From Diphasiastrum complanatum (Eukaryota; Streptophyta; Lycopodiopsida; Lycopodiales; Lycopodiaceae): a DNA stretch of 64,000 nucleotides. The notes under the pieces are model-generated. The model did not search any database. It was not told where the DNA came from and worked only from the letters and a program-made list of their open reading frames with translations. The translations under genes and the position numbers were made by a program. The stretch spans positions 60,081,795 to 60,145,794 of the forward strand of contig CM055099.1 of the NCBI GenBank assembly GCA_029204225.1, read 5' to 3'. How positions within the stretch are numbered: position 1 is the stretch's first letter; every line of letters begins with the position of its first letter. This document shows positions 21,427 to 33,620 of the stretch, piece by piece.

Positions 21427-22740
21427 TTATGCAAGGTTGATATATACAAGCAGATGCCTTAGCCAGATTATCTCCTTGGTAGCATTTGTGGCAGTTATAT
21501 ATTTGGATTCCATTGATGATAATGCTAGTAAGGTATGCTTTCGGCTATTCCAAGAGATTGGGCCTTGATTGTATAAAAATACAAATCCAGAAGTCGATCT
21601 TCTAGTATCGATATCTCTTGCCCAATCCGCATCTGTATAGCCTTTGAGAGTGTTTGTAGATTGGCTGCCTCCATAACAGATGTTGAGATGTTTGGTTGCT
21701 TGGATGTACTTCATGACTTTTGTGAGCACTTTCCAATGAGTTACTCCTGGATTTGATAGGAATTGGCCGACTGAACTAATTGAGTATGCAAGGTCTGGTC
21801 GCATGCAGATCATTGCATATATTAGTGAGCCGATGATGGAGTGAAACAAATATTGTTCCATTTTTTGAGGAGACTGTTCTTTTGACAACTTTAGTCTAGG
21901 GTCGAGTGGAAAGTGATTTGGTTTGCAATTGGCCTTCCATAATTTTCCACCACGTTGTGAGATATCTCTGCTGACTGATGAAGATCCGTCTATTGCATTG
22001 AATTTGAAATTTTTTGATTCCAAGACAATAATGGGCTAGATTCATATCAATCATTTTGTATTTCTAGGCCAGCATGCATTTTGTGTCCTTCATTAGATTC
22101 AGATTGTTACCGAATAATAATGTATCATCTACATAGAGAGTGATGATGATGAAGAAATCCGATACAAACTTGAAATAAACATTCGAGTTTGCTGAGTTTG
22201 GAATAAAACCATTCTCGATCAGAAATGCATTGATTTTCTGGGACTAGGCTCTAAGTGACTATTTCAGCCCATAAAGAGCCTTGTGGATTTTGCATACAAG
22301 GTGTTGCTTACTCTTCAGTTCATATCCCTTGGTTGCCACATATGAATTTTCTCTTCGCCGTCTGGACATCCATTTGGTGGACTTCAAGATCTGTTGTGGT
22401 TGCAAAGGAGAGGAATAGTAAGATTGAAGCATGCTTAACAACTGGCTTGAAGGTTTTGGAATAATCCAGATCTGAAATATGGGAATAGCCTTTGGCGACT
22501 AGCCTGGCCTTGTAGCGATCTCACCTTCAACATCATATTTTGCCTTGAATATCCATTTGTATGGAATCGGATTTTGGTCCTTTGACATCTCCATTACTAT
22601 CTACATTTGATTCTCTATCAGAGAATTGAATCTGGTGTCCATTGCTACTTTCTATTGATCAGCATCAGGTGTAGACATTGCCTCTGAAACTGTGTTCACT
22701 TCCTGCACAAAATAGCATGCTGCATCACCTGTAAATCGAA
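21427..22740 (-). pseudogene. CopC RT and RNase H
   Basis: In order: FNSLIENQM, KPIPYKWIFK-like start, HKALYGLK, IITLYVDDTLLFG (the YVDD catalytic box, about 22100-22140), MICMRPDLAYSISSVGQFLS, LKGYTDADWARDIDTRRST (RNase H first Asp) and LSSMESKYITATNATKEII. Several frameshifts and stops split it, for instance near 22440, 22255 and 22023. Confidence 0.9.
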
Positions 22741-22756
22741 ATGGAGGCTGTTTGGA

Positions 22757-23209
22757 TCAGTTTGATCTTATGGGTTGAGCTTTGATCTTCTGATGTGATT
22801 CGACCCATTGAGATTCTAACTCACTTTGTCGGAAATCAAGAGGTGTAGATGATATCAGATTAGTAGAGGGTTGATAGAAACAGAACTTTGAGATCAAATT
22901 GTGATGAGTAGACTTGGATTCATAAATCTTCTTCAGAGCTTCCCAAGCCTCTCGAGATGAATTGCACTTACCAATCTCCTTGAGTAGCTCATTGGTAATA
23001 TTCATCTTGATCACATGTAGAGCTTTATTAGCTCTTTTGTCATACCTCACTTGATCTTGTTGAGCCAAGGGTCTCTCCTCCAACCATACAACAATATCCA
23101 TCAACTCATGCATTTCAAAACGTGATTCCATTCTCACCTTCCATGTAGAGTACTTGCTTGAGGTAAGCCTACCATTGCTTTCCAACATAAATTCACTTGA
23201 TGTAGCCAT
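22757..23209 (-). pseudogene. CopC gag fused to inter-domain pol sequence
   Basis: ATG 23209 opens MATSSEFMLESNGRLTSS, SKYSTWKVRMESRFEM, KALHVIKMNITNELLKE and AWEALKKIYESKST, a Copia gag close to those of CopE, CopM and the 59059 copy. After about 22900 it switches in the same frame to QPSTNLISSTPLDFRQSE, which looks like the linker before RT. Gag C-half, protease and integrase are deleted. Open for 151 codons. The TAA of the upstream leader supports the ATG chosen. Confidence 0.85.
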
Positions 23210-23797
23210 GTTGCAACAACCTGAAATTTCTCTTTTAAACCTTTTCCAATGCACAAAGCACTCTTTTGAATTACAACAAATGTTTCCAAAAATAAATGAC
23301 AAAGATATGGAACCTCTCAATTCTCTTCTTGCACTTATAACTAGCAAATCAACACATAGAATGTAGAAATCTTGATCAACCTATGATCTACCACAATCTA
23401 ATGAATCTTGCCACTCTCTAAGATTGAAACACACTCTATTGAGATCCAGCAACCTCAAAAAATAGAGATCCAATCATAAATAGGCTTTTGACAAAATCAC
23501 AAAAAGTTGAATATTTCAAATTCTACATGCAATTGCCTAAAACTTGATATAGAGTCTTGTAGCCTCAATTAAAGTTGTCCTACTACATAGAAAATTGGAC
23601 AATTCTAGTAAGCCCCTTATGAAATCGGAATTCTTCAAGTTCATAAACCTAAATTGAGTTTTGACCTACAAAAGGTCAATTCTACATATGCAAATTCCTT
23701 GATTTTTGAGTAGAAACTATTCTAGCATCCTCTAGAGATAGAAACTCCTCCAAATCCTTGATAGATGTGGTTGATCCTTTCATAACCTGCAACACAA

Positions 23798-23809
23798 GCT
23801 CTGATACCA
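23798..23809 (-). other. CopC primer-binding site, tRNA-iMet
   Basis: TGGTATCAGAGC on the minus strand, three bases after the LTR end TTCACA at 23813. Standard Copia primer site. Confidence 0.88.
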
Positions 23810-24134
23810 TCATGTGAAGAAATATGAATCATTAAGATCCAATCTATTCTCTTGATCTTTGGTTTAGAAAGACAACACAATCTACAACATTTGCAACCAT
23901 AGAAAATCAACATCCACTTAATGAAAGAGATGCAAACTCAACAAGATATTGATCAAACATCAAACATATGACAAAATGAAGTTGTTGTCTATACAAAAAC
24001 ATTAAGCTACTGTATTTCACATGTGTGGATCCGAATATAACATAATATGAGCATTCTACACACAAGATTGCAAGATATCGCCAATATAGTGCACCAATGG
24101 ATAGATAAACCCAAGATAACTCATGTATAAGCAT

Positions 24135-24285
<151 letters not shown>

Positions 24286-24400
24286 CTCTTCTCACGTGGG
24301 TACAACTATATATAGCAAATCCATGTCTCATTAATGATCTTGGTTTCTCTCCATATAAAAAACCCTACTATTAATGTGGAATAGATTCAATGTCTCCAAC

Positions 24401-24934
24401 TGTTATGTCCATCACCAGTCCATCAACTGTTATGTCCATCACAATATACTCCTAGTCTTGGATACACGATACTCTAGTGAAACAAGCTGTTAGTTATGCC
24501 ATGTCATACTGGACATGACCTGAAAGTAACTAATATCCTTGTGAGGCCCAAAACACACTAAATGGAGTTTAGACAAGGTATGAGACAGTGTATGCATGTG
24601 TAGAGTTATCAATAGCAATTCTATGAATAGTTGGCCCATGCATATGACTCTATTCTAGGTGAATCTATGTATAGGGAACATAGGGCTATGCATGGCTATG
24701 TGCCCAGGATGCATTAGGCTCTATATAAGGGGTCCAATCTCGCCCTACTCATCATCATGGTTCTTGATTCATTGCCAGGCTCTCACTCTACATTCATGCT
24801 TCTTGTTCCTTGGCTTGGGGGTGAGGCTTCTAGAGATTGATTGGATGCTTCTACTTGGTTGGGTGGTTTCTCCACAGTGTGTTATCCTTTTGTGTTTAGG
24901 ATTTGTAAGCAGGATCTAAGGAGCTTCCCTTATA
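24401..24934 (+). repeat. Solo LTR, TSD CCAAC
   Basis: TGTTATGTCCATCACC to CTTCCCTTATA, flanked by CCAAC at 24396-24400 and 24935-24939 and lying within CopC LTR sequence that resumes on both sides. The terminal TA in place of CA is probably a substitution. It has a TATA box CTATATAAGG at about 24720. The TGTTATG start and TATATAA box resemble the solo LTR at 48909-49387. Confidence 0.75.
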
Positions 24935-25289
24935 CCAACATTCAAATTTGAATCTACCAAACTCGACCTCCTACTATTTTTCTCACTTTCTAAAAGTGGT
25001 AATTCAAAACCATTTGAACTAAGATAACTTTGAAATGACTATCTCTAAGTCTAAAATGTGAATTGGCCTCAATTGCCAAATAAACAAATATGACCAAAAT
25101 ATCAAACTAGTTGACAATTTCTCACATGCTATTAGCGCTTATTGCTTACTAGCGGAAGTGCATCAGACAGATTTTTCAGTATTCATCCACTATTGCTTTG
25201 TGCTCTCGTCATCTGATTTGTACATGCTACATACTGAATCAATCTATCTTCTTATTGTGTTTAGTATCATGTCATAATGTATGCTTTGT

Positions 25290-25985
25290 AGTTATTTGTA
25301 ACTGATAAATATCTTATTGAAGTGGGTACTCAATTTTATCCAAGTCTAAATATGGGCAAGAGAGTGATAGCAAAAATTATCGTGAGAGAAAAATGAAAAG
25401 GATTTTGAAATAAGAGCTAAGGATTTTTAGTACAACTAAGTTTATAGACGTTGGATACGGCCTTTGAAAGAGTTTTGTTTTCTATTTTGAGGCCTCCCCA
25501 CTCTAAAATTGGATCTTCTCTAAATGCAATGTTCAGTGTAGTCTTGAGATTTAGGAGAAATAATTATTGAATAGGCTCATTGGTAATCATAATTGCATTA
25601 GCTCACCAAGGTGAAAAATCTTAAGTCCATAGAACAATGTAAACCAGAGATGTTGAAAAAATAGATTGAAAATTTGTGAAGATGAATGGATTTAAGGAAT
25701 GACCCTATGGGTGTAGAACTTGACTTTGTAGGCTATCAATAGTTTGTAGAAATTGCTTCTATTGTCAAGGCATACATTCACATGTTGATTGGAACATGAG
25801 CATTGAATGACCTCCCTTCTCGAGGGAGCTCTCGACAGTTGAGCTAGAACTAAGATGAACCTCAAAACTCCAGAATCAAAACAAAACATTGTGAAGGTCC
25901 TTGTGAATGTTGACACAAAGTGATTTTTGCGTAGTGCTTTGAATGTCGAAGGGAAATTATTTACCAAAATGTGGGTTAATGATAA

Positions 25986-26019
<34 letters not shown>

Positions 26020-26300
26020 TTTCTCATCTACTAATTAGTAAAATGCATGAATGGAATAAAATGTTTTCCATTGTCCTTATATACTAGATATAAAATCCAC
26101 AACCAAGAAACCATGATCATTTGGAGAATAGTTAAAAAATAATATTGTGCTAAGCTTGACTCTAGTGCTACTCCATGAAATACTTTAAAGGTCTAGAATA
26201 AGTGGCTTTATTATAATAAGTGTATAGTACTACTATCTAGTTAATTGTATACATTATCTCATCCACTTCTTATGAGTCATCCTTCTTGGATAACTTTTAG
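25290..26300 (+). pseudogene. Decayed 26S (LSU) rRNA relic with internal deletion
   Basis: 25326-25418 follows the domain I sequence around AAATACGGGCGAGAG (here CTAAATATGGGCAAGAG, ATGAAAAGGATTTTGAAA). 25440-25700 follows the later segments (CAAGGTGAA, ATGGAACAATGTA as AAGGTGAAAAATC and ATAGAACAATGTA). 25880-26210 follows AAAACAAAGCATTG, AGTGCTCTGAATGTC and the highly conserved GAGTAACTATGACTCTCTTA (here AGTAACTATGACTCTCTTAA at 25986), GGTAGCCAAATGC, CATGAATGGA and AGAATAAGTGG. Most differences are C-to-T or G-to-A. Roughly 1 kb of rRNA between the first two parts is missing. Cytosolic nuclear type, not organellar; non-functional. Confidence 0.88.
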
Positions 26301-28310
26301 TACTACGGATGAGAGTTGATATAAGTATGTGGGATACAGTCTTGAACTTATTTAGATTCTCTTGCACATATCGCTCTTGGTAAATAATTGTCCACATTTT
26401 TATTTCCACACTTCACTTTTTAAGCAAGAACTTGAATAATTTACAAGTTTATAGAGGTTGAATTTTTTGTCTAGCTTGCACAATGTGAGTATAGACCTTG
26501 GACATGATACTTTATTTCAAGAGTTAGAATTTCTCTTTGTCAAATGTAGTGCAAGCCACCATGAATCTCATTTTCTAGTGTGACCCAATGATGTGTTTTA
26601 TGCACGGTTCATATGCAATAGCGGAAATGAAAACAAGAAAAACACAAAAGAAGGAGCCACTTGTAGTTAGGAGGGGACTATCTAGACACATATTAGATCA
26701 ACTAAGATAGATGCCAACATATATTATTAATCAATTTTATATAGCTAAATGGCAACTATAGTATTTTGTAGCTCAATCATTATCATCATTTTCAGTGAAT
26801 TTGAATTAGCTTGAACTACTACTAGGTATAGAGCTCATGGGTAAGACTCCATCACATTGTTTATGTAATGGATGAGACATGGGCATCTTGTTAGCAGGCC
26901 AAAAGACAAAGTGTGCCATAAAATTTGTAAGCACATTTATTTGTTTTAGAAGCTTTAAATGAAAGATCAATGGAGCTTGAATTCAATTAGTGTACTCATT
27001 AAGTACATTGACCAATGTGTACTACTACCTATAAATGGGGCCTGAATTTTAGTTAGTGTCTTCTAGTGCACCAATTAAGTACATAAAGAAAGGTGCATGG
27101 ATTATTAAAGGGGCTCAAACATCAGTTACTACTAATTGGATTTAGTTCAAGGAGCACCAACCATAAGTGGTCCCCTTTTGTAAGGTCAATTATATGCTTG
27201 AACATTGGAGTTGAGTTAGCCCAATGTCCTCTTTTCATGTGAGTCAACATCATCTGTTAGCAAAAATCTAAAAAAAGTTTCTTGATTGCATCTGATAAAT
27301 TCTAGGTTACATTCACTAAGTTTAGTGCTATATTACTTTATACTTATATTGAAAATCTTAATGCACAAGTACAAATTATGTGAAAGCTTGCTTTAGGGTT
27401 TGATCATACGAAGAGCATCTATAGTGAAAATAACACGAAAGAAGAGGTTATGATAAAATGAAGCCCAAGTTCGTGTAACTTATTAACAAAGTTAACTAGT
27501 TATTTATGAAAATTTTAAAAGGATGCAAGGTTTGTTAACTACTACATCTGAAATAGACCAACAAGAGTTGAGAACAATGTCAAAGAATCTTGTAGATGTT
27601 TATAATTGTCAAACTATTAAGCATTTTGATCACCATTATTATCATCAAGACATGTGAAATTGTAGGACATATTTTGTAGCAAATAAAGGAATTTTATTTT
27701 TTGTATCAAAATAACAAAAGAAATCAAATATTAGATAAACACATCAATTTGGATTCTATCAAGATGAGACAGATAGTGAGATTTTCAAAAGGTCAAAATG
27801 GTCATAGAGCAAATCTATGCATGTAAAAATGTGCATTTTTACATGCACAAGTCAATCTATGCTAATTTAAATTATTTATTTACTTTTTTTGTGTTTCTTG
27901 TTCATGTAGTGCTAATCTCAAATTCAAATAAATTTGAATTTAAAAAAAGAAAAAGAAAAAGATAGAAGTGTTGATGTTTAAAAAAAATGCAAATACATGC
28001 GTAAATGTTGCCCGATTCTGGGAACGTCATGAAATATTCTAGAATATTGCAAGAGGCTCCTGAAATAAGCCCAAACACTACATAAATGAAATAGAGAGTC
28101 AGAAGTATTAGAAACAGATGACCAATTGGCATCTTGCGTGTGTGAGTCCAACATTGGGTCTTAGGCTAATAAGTGCCATGGAGCACAATTATTAATTAAA
28201 TAAACTTGGCTTTTGTAAAGTTCCTAAGCTAGGAAACACAACTTGTCCTCAAGAAACACAAAGTAATCTTGACGATCAAGATCGTGATCCTGATTGAACT
28301 TCAGTGGCCA
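26301..28310. other. Non-coding, no recognised feature
   Basis: A+T-rich DNA with no supported gene. The first 80 bases may extend the rRNA relic weakly. A TATA-like CTATAAAAGCG lies at about 28340 (+) near the truncated end of CopM. No shared LTR or TIR was seen. Confidence 0.5.
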
Positions 28311-28340
28311 ATCAGAGTGAAGGAGGCTCACCTCTCAAAT

Positions 28341-29857
28341 CTATAAAAGCGAGCCATTTCCTTGGTATTGTCTTGATGTAGATCTTGAGAAGGGTAGTTT
28401 GTGAGCCTTTGAGAGGCTGCATGCTTCCCATCTCTTCCCACACTTTGGCAAATGCTTGGGGAGTCCAACTGCAAGCCCCTTTGCTACCATAGATTCCATG
28501 GCTTTGTAGTTGGGGTGGCCCAACCTTTTGTGCCACAGTTCCACCTTTGATAACTCCACCTTTGCCAAGTTAACACTCTCCACTGCAACATTAGCATCAA
28601 GCTTAAACAATCTACCTTGTTTAAAGTCTTTGGCTATACATTCATCATTTCTAAGGATGGAACAAACTCCATGCTTAAATTGTACATCTAGGCCATTATC
28701 CATTAACTGGCCAACACTAAGCAAACTCTTGGTTAACTTAGGAACATAAAGAACATTATCAAAATTCATCCTTTTGGATGATCCAACATACAAGGGAAAT
28801 GTTCCTATTCCACTTATCTTACATTCTTGACTACTTGCAGTATAGATTGATCTATGTAAATCATTGTAAGAAAGTAAAGTGGAGAATATGTCCTTTTGAT
28901 ATGTCATGTGGGAACTAGCCCCACTATCAATCCACCAAGAATCATTGGTGTTGCACTTGGATGATGGTGGTTTGTTGGAAACCATCAAGGATGACTCTTC
29001 ATCCTCCTCCTCCTCCTGATGTGCAATGTTGCTTTGTTTGCTCTCTTGTGCCTTCTTCTTCTTGATACATTCTGATGCAAAATGTCCTTTCTTTCCACAG
29101 AAAAAACATTTGTACTTGGACTTGTCTTTGATCTTGCCCTTTGAGCTTGAAGCATCCTCCTCCTCCTTGGTATCCTTGAAGTGCTTCTTCTTGCCATTGG
29201 TCTTCTTCTTGCCTTTGAATGAGAAATTAGCTTTCTCATCACCATCCTGCAGAGAAATAGCATTCATTCTTGCATTGGTATGCATCATCCTACACTCTTT
29301 AGCAACTAATACACTGTGTAGCTTTTCTATAGTGGGCAAAGTGTCTTGGATTGCAAAGCTTTGGACCAAATTTGTAAAGTCACTCCCTAGACCATTGAGG
29401 ACAATCTGAACAAGCTCATTATCTTGAATCTTCTCTCCAATGGAAGCTAACTCCCTATTGAGAGACTTGATTCTAGCACATAAACTTGTGCACTCTCATC
29501 ACTTCTCTTCATGCTTTGCAGAATCTGATTCCTAAGCATGAGAACCCTTGAAGTGTTGCTAGACTCATAGATTGATTTTAGAGATTCCCAAGCCTCTTTA
29601 GCACTGGTACAGGCTGATACTTCTCTCAATAAATCATTGCTTACATTCATCTTCACACAGTGAAGTGCAAGCCTAGATCTTCTTTTGTATTTAGCTAACT
29701 CTTGTGCACTTAGAGGTTCATCTTCCTCATCAATCAAAAACTCATAGAGATCCTAGAGCACCATGAGTGACTCCATCCTCACTTTCCAAATAGCATAATT
29801 GGTAGAATTTAGCCTCTCACTAGCTTCTACAAGATATGCTCCAGTAGATCCCATCTT
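28341..29857 (-). pseudogene. CopM: Copia gag, zinc knuckle, protease, GAG-pre-integrase
   Basis: ATG 29857 opens MGSTGAYLVEASERLNST. A stop near 29755 and a frameshift near 29460 follow SAQVYV. The frame then runs open from 29369: LPTIEKLHSVLVAKE, a Lys-rich stretch, CFFCGKKGHFASEC (CCHC), WWIDSGASSHMT (protease), VLYVPKLTKSLLSVGQL, LWHKRLGHPNYKAM (pre-integrase) and AHKLPFSRSTSR. It ends at 28341, just where the integrase HTD motif would begin. 342 codons without a stop make this one of the better preserved coding segments in the window. Confidence 0.9.
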
Positions 29858-30089
29858 ACTAGTAAGATTCTATATACAAGATATAGATTTGCTTGACCTT
29901 GAAACTCACAAAGGTTTCTAACTTGCAGTGTTTCACTCAAATGTTGACTTCAATGACTTTAATAGGTGTCGCGAGACAATGGTAATATAGTATGCTGAGA
30001 GAATCTATTAATGATATCGCATGTTCCATAGGCTATTTTTGACAGAGTTTGCTCCATATAGGACTACCAATGGAATCATGTTTATTTGA
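29858..30089. other. Junction between CopM leader and GypF 3' end
   Basis: Contains the CopM leader and, on the minus strand, TGTTGACGGGAGGTC at about 30100-30086 after the GypF ORF. Neither an LTR boundary nor a target duplication could be fixed. Confidence 0.4.
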
Positions 30090-30670
30090 CCTCCCGTCAA
30101 CACTTATAAAGAATTGACTTTTTTTGATTTTGCAGATTATGTCGAATTTCCGCAAAATAGTCAGCAAGATTTTGCCCCCAATCCACGTAAAGACTGAAAA
30201 GTTCTGGATACGCCATATTTACATTGATGAGTAGTCCAACATCATCAAAAGCGCCTATGTCTACAACATCTTTTGGTTTGCACAATTGAAACTATGACTT
30301 TCGCTTCCAAAATTGTCGTTTATTGTCTTCATTTTGCAAAAATTGATATTCTTTAATACGAATGTATTCTAAGGCATATATAGTTGAAGAACCTATGTAT
30401 AACTCAACTGACCCGAAAGGTTTGATTGTGAATCTCCCCTGAATTATGCCCCAGCAGAGACATGCTTTCTTGTCAATAGATAACTGGGCCCATAACCAGA
30501 GAAAATTGTCCTTTTTCCATGGTGTTTTCCAGTCGTCGAAGGTGATGCTTACTGCGCCTGGTAGCATCATATAATCCACACACCATTGTAATTCAATGTT
30601 AAAAGCTTGTGGACACCACTTCCAGAATCGATCAGCAAATGCATTGAACCTTTCAGCACATACCTTCGAC
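30090..30670 (-). pseudogene. GypF unknown ORF, C-terminal part (shared with Gyp1)
   Basis: Reads FWKWCPQAFNIELQW, DDWKTPWKKDNFLWLW, CWGIIQGRF, FGSVELYIGSS, ALEYIRIKEYQFLQ and FWKRKS. After a frame change near 30290 come NMAYPELFSLYVDW and ADYFAEIRHNLQ. The second half matches Gyp1 6813-7170 at most positions. Function unknown. The paired copies differ mainly at neutral-looking positions, which suggests the ORF was once translated. Confidence 0.7.
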
Positions 30671-31545
30671 TGGTTTCGACATGGTCACTTTGTCTGAGTA
30701 GTTGTTGTTGCCATGTCTTGAGTTTGTAACTCGACAGCTAATTTTTTATCTTTCAGCTGCTGCTCGAGATCAGACAACTCCTGTTTGAGCTTGTCAGCCT
30801 TTGCTATTGCCTCTAAATATTCTGGATGGTCAACAACTCCTGAACAGACAGGAACGGACTTAAGTTGCTGCATCAAATCATCAATTCTCAACAGGGCATG
30901 TAAATATGCGTCATGAGAGTCCGGCCCGCTGCATGTCTGGGTGGCTTCAATAGACAGCTCCTTCAACTCCGCCAACTCTTCTTTGACTAGCGCCTTCGCA
31001 TCTTTGAGCGAATGCAGGAACTTGACTCAAAAATTATCTAGCATCTGGCCTTGGAGCTGTTTCAGTTTCAAGAAATCTATCATGATAGAACTTGCATTGC
31101 TGCACAGAGCAAGCACAATTTTGGCCTTTATTCGTGTCACTTGCTCCTCCTGCAAAAGTTTTTATAGAGCGACATTGTTCTTATTTATGGTCTGCACCTG
31201 TTGTTGTAAAGAATCAATGGCAGTTTGCAACCTTGGCCTCAATCGCCTTATTGATTTCCTTCGAAGAATCAGCTTCTTCTTTTGTGGTACGAAGCTGTGT
31301 TTAAAAGAAACGAGTATGGTCAATCAGCTTGGTGTTGTCTGATGTGAGCAAATCAATCTTCTCATAAGACTCTTTGAGAAAGTCTTGAAACTTTCACTCT
31401 GCTTCTATCAGGTCCATGATGTTCTTTTGATTATATCTATCAAATTCATATATATCAGCAACTAAATTCTTGGCTATATTGGTCATGGAGGTGAACCACC
31501 GGTTGTCAGGTTCATTATCATCTTCATCAGCTACCCCACTGTCGC
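30671..31545 (-). pseudogene. GypF unknown ORF, middle part (coiled-coil-like)
   Basis: 30975-30685 encodes MAELKELSIEATQTC, LLRIDDLMQQLK, AKADKLKQELSDLEQQL and ends TTTTQTK, with heptad-like Leu/charge spacing. 31545-30980 is stop-broken but continues in Glu/Lys/Leu-rich character on the same strand. Likely an alpha-helical linker of the same ORF. Confidence 0.5.
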
Positions 31546-32136
31546 CTACTGCAGCTGCTCGAGCCTTGCCTGAAGTGTCGGACGAAGTTTCATCTTCATC
31601 CGAGGCGCTTGAGTTCTTCTGCTTTTGGGAGGTTCTGGCTTTGTTGATTCAACAGCAGTAGGTCCATCTGTGTCCATGGCAGTGGTAGTATCTGCATTTT
31701 TCTGAGAAGCTACACCATCAACTTCCATAGTAGTTATAGTAGTTTCTTGGATTGGTGGCGCAAGTGCTGTTGTGGTGGTTGTGGTAGGTATGGTCAGAAG
31801 ACTAGATAGGTCAACTGGTGTTGGGGGCAACAGTCTTTCCATCAATAAACTTTTCTCTTGGTCGCTTAAGGCTCCAAAATGCTCACACAAATGCGAAACA
31901 TGCGCTCCTACTGCCAAATTTTTTTTGTGTTTGATGTGAGAAAAGTGGATTTTGAATGGATCCAAACTCCCAAAATACTTGGCTAAGATCTTTGCATGAC
32001 AAGCTACAAAAGCTAGAAATGGCAAAGCATCCTAATGCTACCTTTGATATACATGAACTTGACAAAGCATTCAAGTGACAAAAGAAACTAATAAAAGGTA
32101 CTAACAGGGCTCCCAACTGCAGCCTATCACTTTTGA
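31546..32136 (-). pseudogene. GypF unknown ORF, segment right of the CopE insertion
   Basis: Continues LRWIK (50321 side) with SDRLQLGALLVPFISFF across the CopE site, then after a frame change at about 32025 MPFLAFVACHAKILAKYF, HIKHKKNLAVGAHVSHL and EKSLLMERLLPPTP, and a Thr/Pro-rich linker (TTTTTTALAPP). The in-phase join across 18 kb of inserted DNA shows that both sides are one ORF. Family not recognised. Confidence 0.7.
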
Positions 32137-32564
32137 AAATCTCTTAAGATCATACACAAAAGCTTGAAAACAATACACAAAGCAATGCTCTCAATGGAGG
32201 AAGAAACTGTGACAATGATCTATTGATCTCTCTTAACAATACAATAAGTTTCTCCAACCTATTCTCCACAGACTTCAGCCTAATATAGGTGAGAGAGATG
32301 ACTCTCTCTCCTCTCTCTAGAACTTAGGACCCAATTTTAGCACCAGTAGCCTAAAATAGCCAATTTTGGCCTATATGTCCAAATAACAAGATTTTGGTGT
32401 CATTTCAAAGGTCATGAAGTTTGAGACTTCTTCAATATGAGATATATACTAAAATAAAAGTATATAGGCCTCTTTCACATGTGTGAAAGGTTAGATCCAA
32501 AACTATGTACAAAAATTGCCAATTTAGGCCTCAAACTAGCTAGGAAATGTTGACAATTTTCACA
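32137..32564 (-). repeat. CopE 3' LTR
   Basis: Minus strand starts TGTGAAAATTGTCAAC after the purine tract. About 400 bases match 49930-50320. The far end (AAGAGATTT) does not end in CA and differs from the 5' copy there, so its last few bases are uncertain. It contains CACATGTGTG and a CTCTCTCTCC-rich stretch. Confidence 0.85.
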
Positions 32565-32574
32565 CTCCCTCTTC
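32565..32574 (-). other. CopE polypurine tract
   Basis: GAAGAGGGAG directly before the 3' LTR start TGTGAAAA. Confidence 0.8.
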
Positions 32575-32849
32575 AACTTAGTTTTACAACACTACTTTGC
32601 TCCAACCTAAGAATGATCTCCATCATGATAATAGATCTCTTCTCAAGTGTTCTAATATGTACAATATGAAGTACAACATAATCGATATAGAGAATAGTGT
32701 CCATATAAGATGCTTCACTATTTCTTACATCAATTTTACATAGAGTGGTGAACAAGATACATGTAAAAGAACATAGAATCATGATGAAAGGATTCCTCCA
32801 TGTATCCACCTTTGAATTCTCTGTAAAATAGCAGCAAACAAGTTGTAAG
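32575..32849 (-). pseudogene. CopE 3' internal tail
   Basis: An open minus-strand stretch ending VVKLS-stop just before the purine tract, the place of the RNase H tail in a normal Copia element. I see no RNase H motif in it. Confidence 0.4.
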
Positions 32850-33620
32850 TTAAAGTAACCAACAAGTGTTTGCATGCCTCCTCCACATTCCACTATGCCC
32901 ATAGTAAATGCACCATGTATCACTTCTTTCTACAACTGGATTTGCTTCCCACATATCGCTCCTAAGGTCCAAACTATTTACGGCTTGTGATATCTTAGAT
33001 GCTTGGGCAATGGCTATCTGTGCATTTTCTGCTACTATCGCTTTTGCTACTGCTTCATCTATCAACTGGGAATCGCTCTGCCTTGCCTCGAAAGTTTCGG
33101 TCAATCTTCTCAAATATTGTCTAACTCCTTCTCCTTCTCCCTGTTGAAGGGATGTCAAAGTGAACAACAAACCATTCGTAGTTCTATGTGGGGCAAATTC
33201 AATTAGGAATAATATGTGAAAGGTCTCTATGTCTTCGATGGATTCTCTAAATAGACTGTAGTACCATTTCCTCGCAGTTCCCATATCTTATGCACTCTCA
33301 TAAGGGGCTCCATGAAACTCAGGGGTTGTGCTTCTCCACTTTGGTGAAGGTTCTACATCAGCAGGAATTATGATAGGCTCAGTAACTCGAGCAGCCATAG
33401 CTTTCAGTTGTGAACTCTTGACAATGATAACGATATCAGGTATCTGAAATATATCTTTTTCTGGAGTGATCTCATAGTACTCAAATGATATCGTTGGACT
33501 AGGCAATGTTTTAGTTTATGATGGACTTTCACTGCTAGTACGTTTTTGGGATCACGATAGTGTCTTGGATATGCTTCTAGTGGTAATCGAAGTTTTGCTT
33601 CTGAAAAAATATTTTGGTGA
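32850..33620 (-). pseudogene. Gypsy gag fragment inside CopE
   Basis: Contains ARKWYYSLFRESIEDIE, TSLQQGEGEGVRQYL and RLTETFEAR, the core of a retrotransposon gag domain, preceded by YPRHYRDPKN and an in-frame TAA just before MGTARKW. A degenerate CCHC-like CIYYGHSGMW lies near the end. This is foreign to a Copia element, so it is a further insertion or a capture by CopE. Confidence 0.75.

Noticed and set aside
32137-32146. Exact CA end of the CopE 3' LTR
   Set aside because: The duplication TTTGA places the end at 32137, but the LTR there reads TTT rather than CA and disagrees with the 5' LTR. I therefore give the boundary as approximate and do not claim a canonical end.
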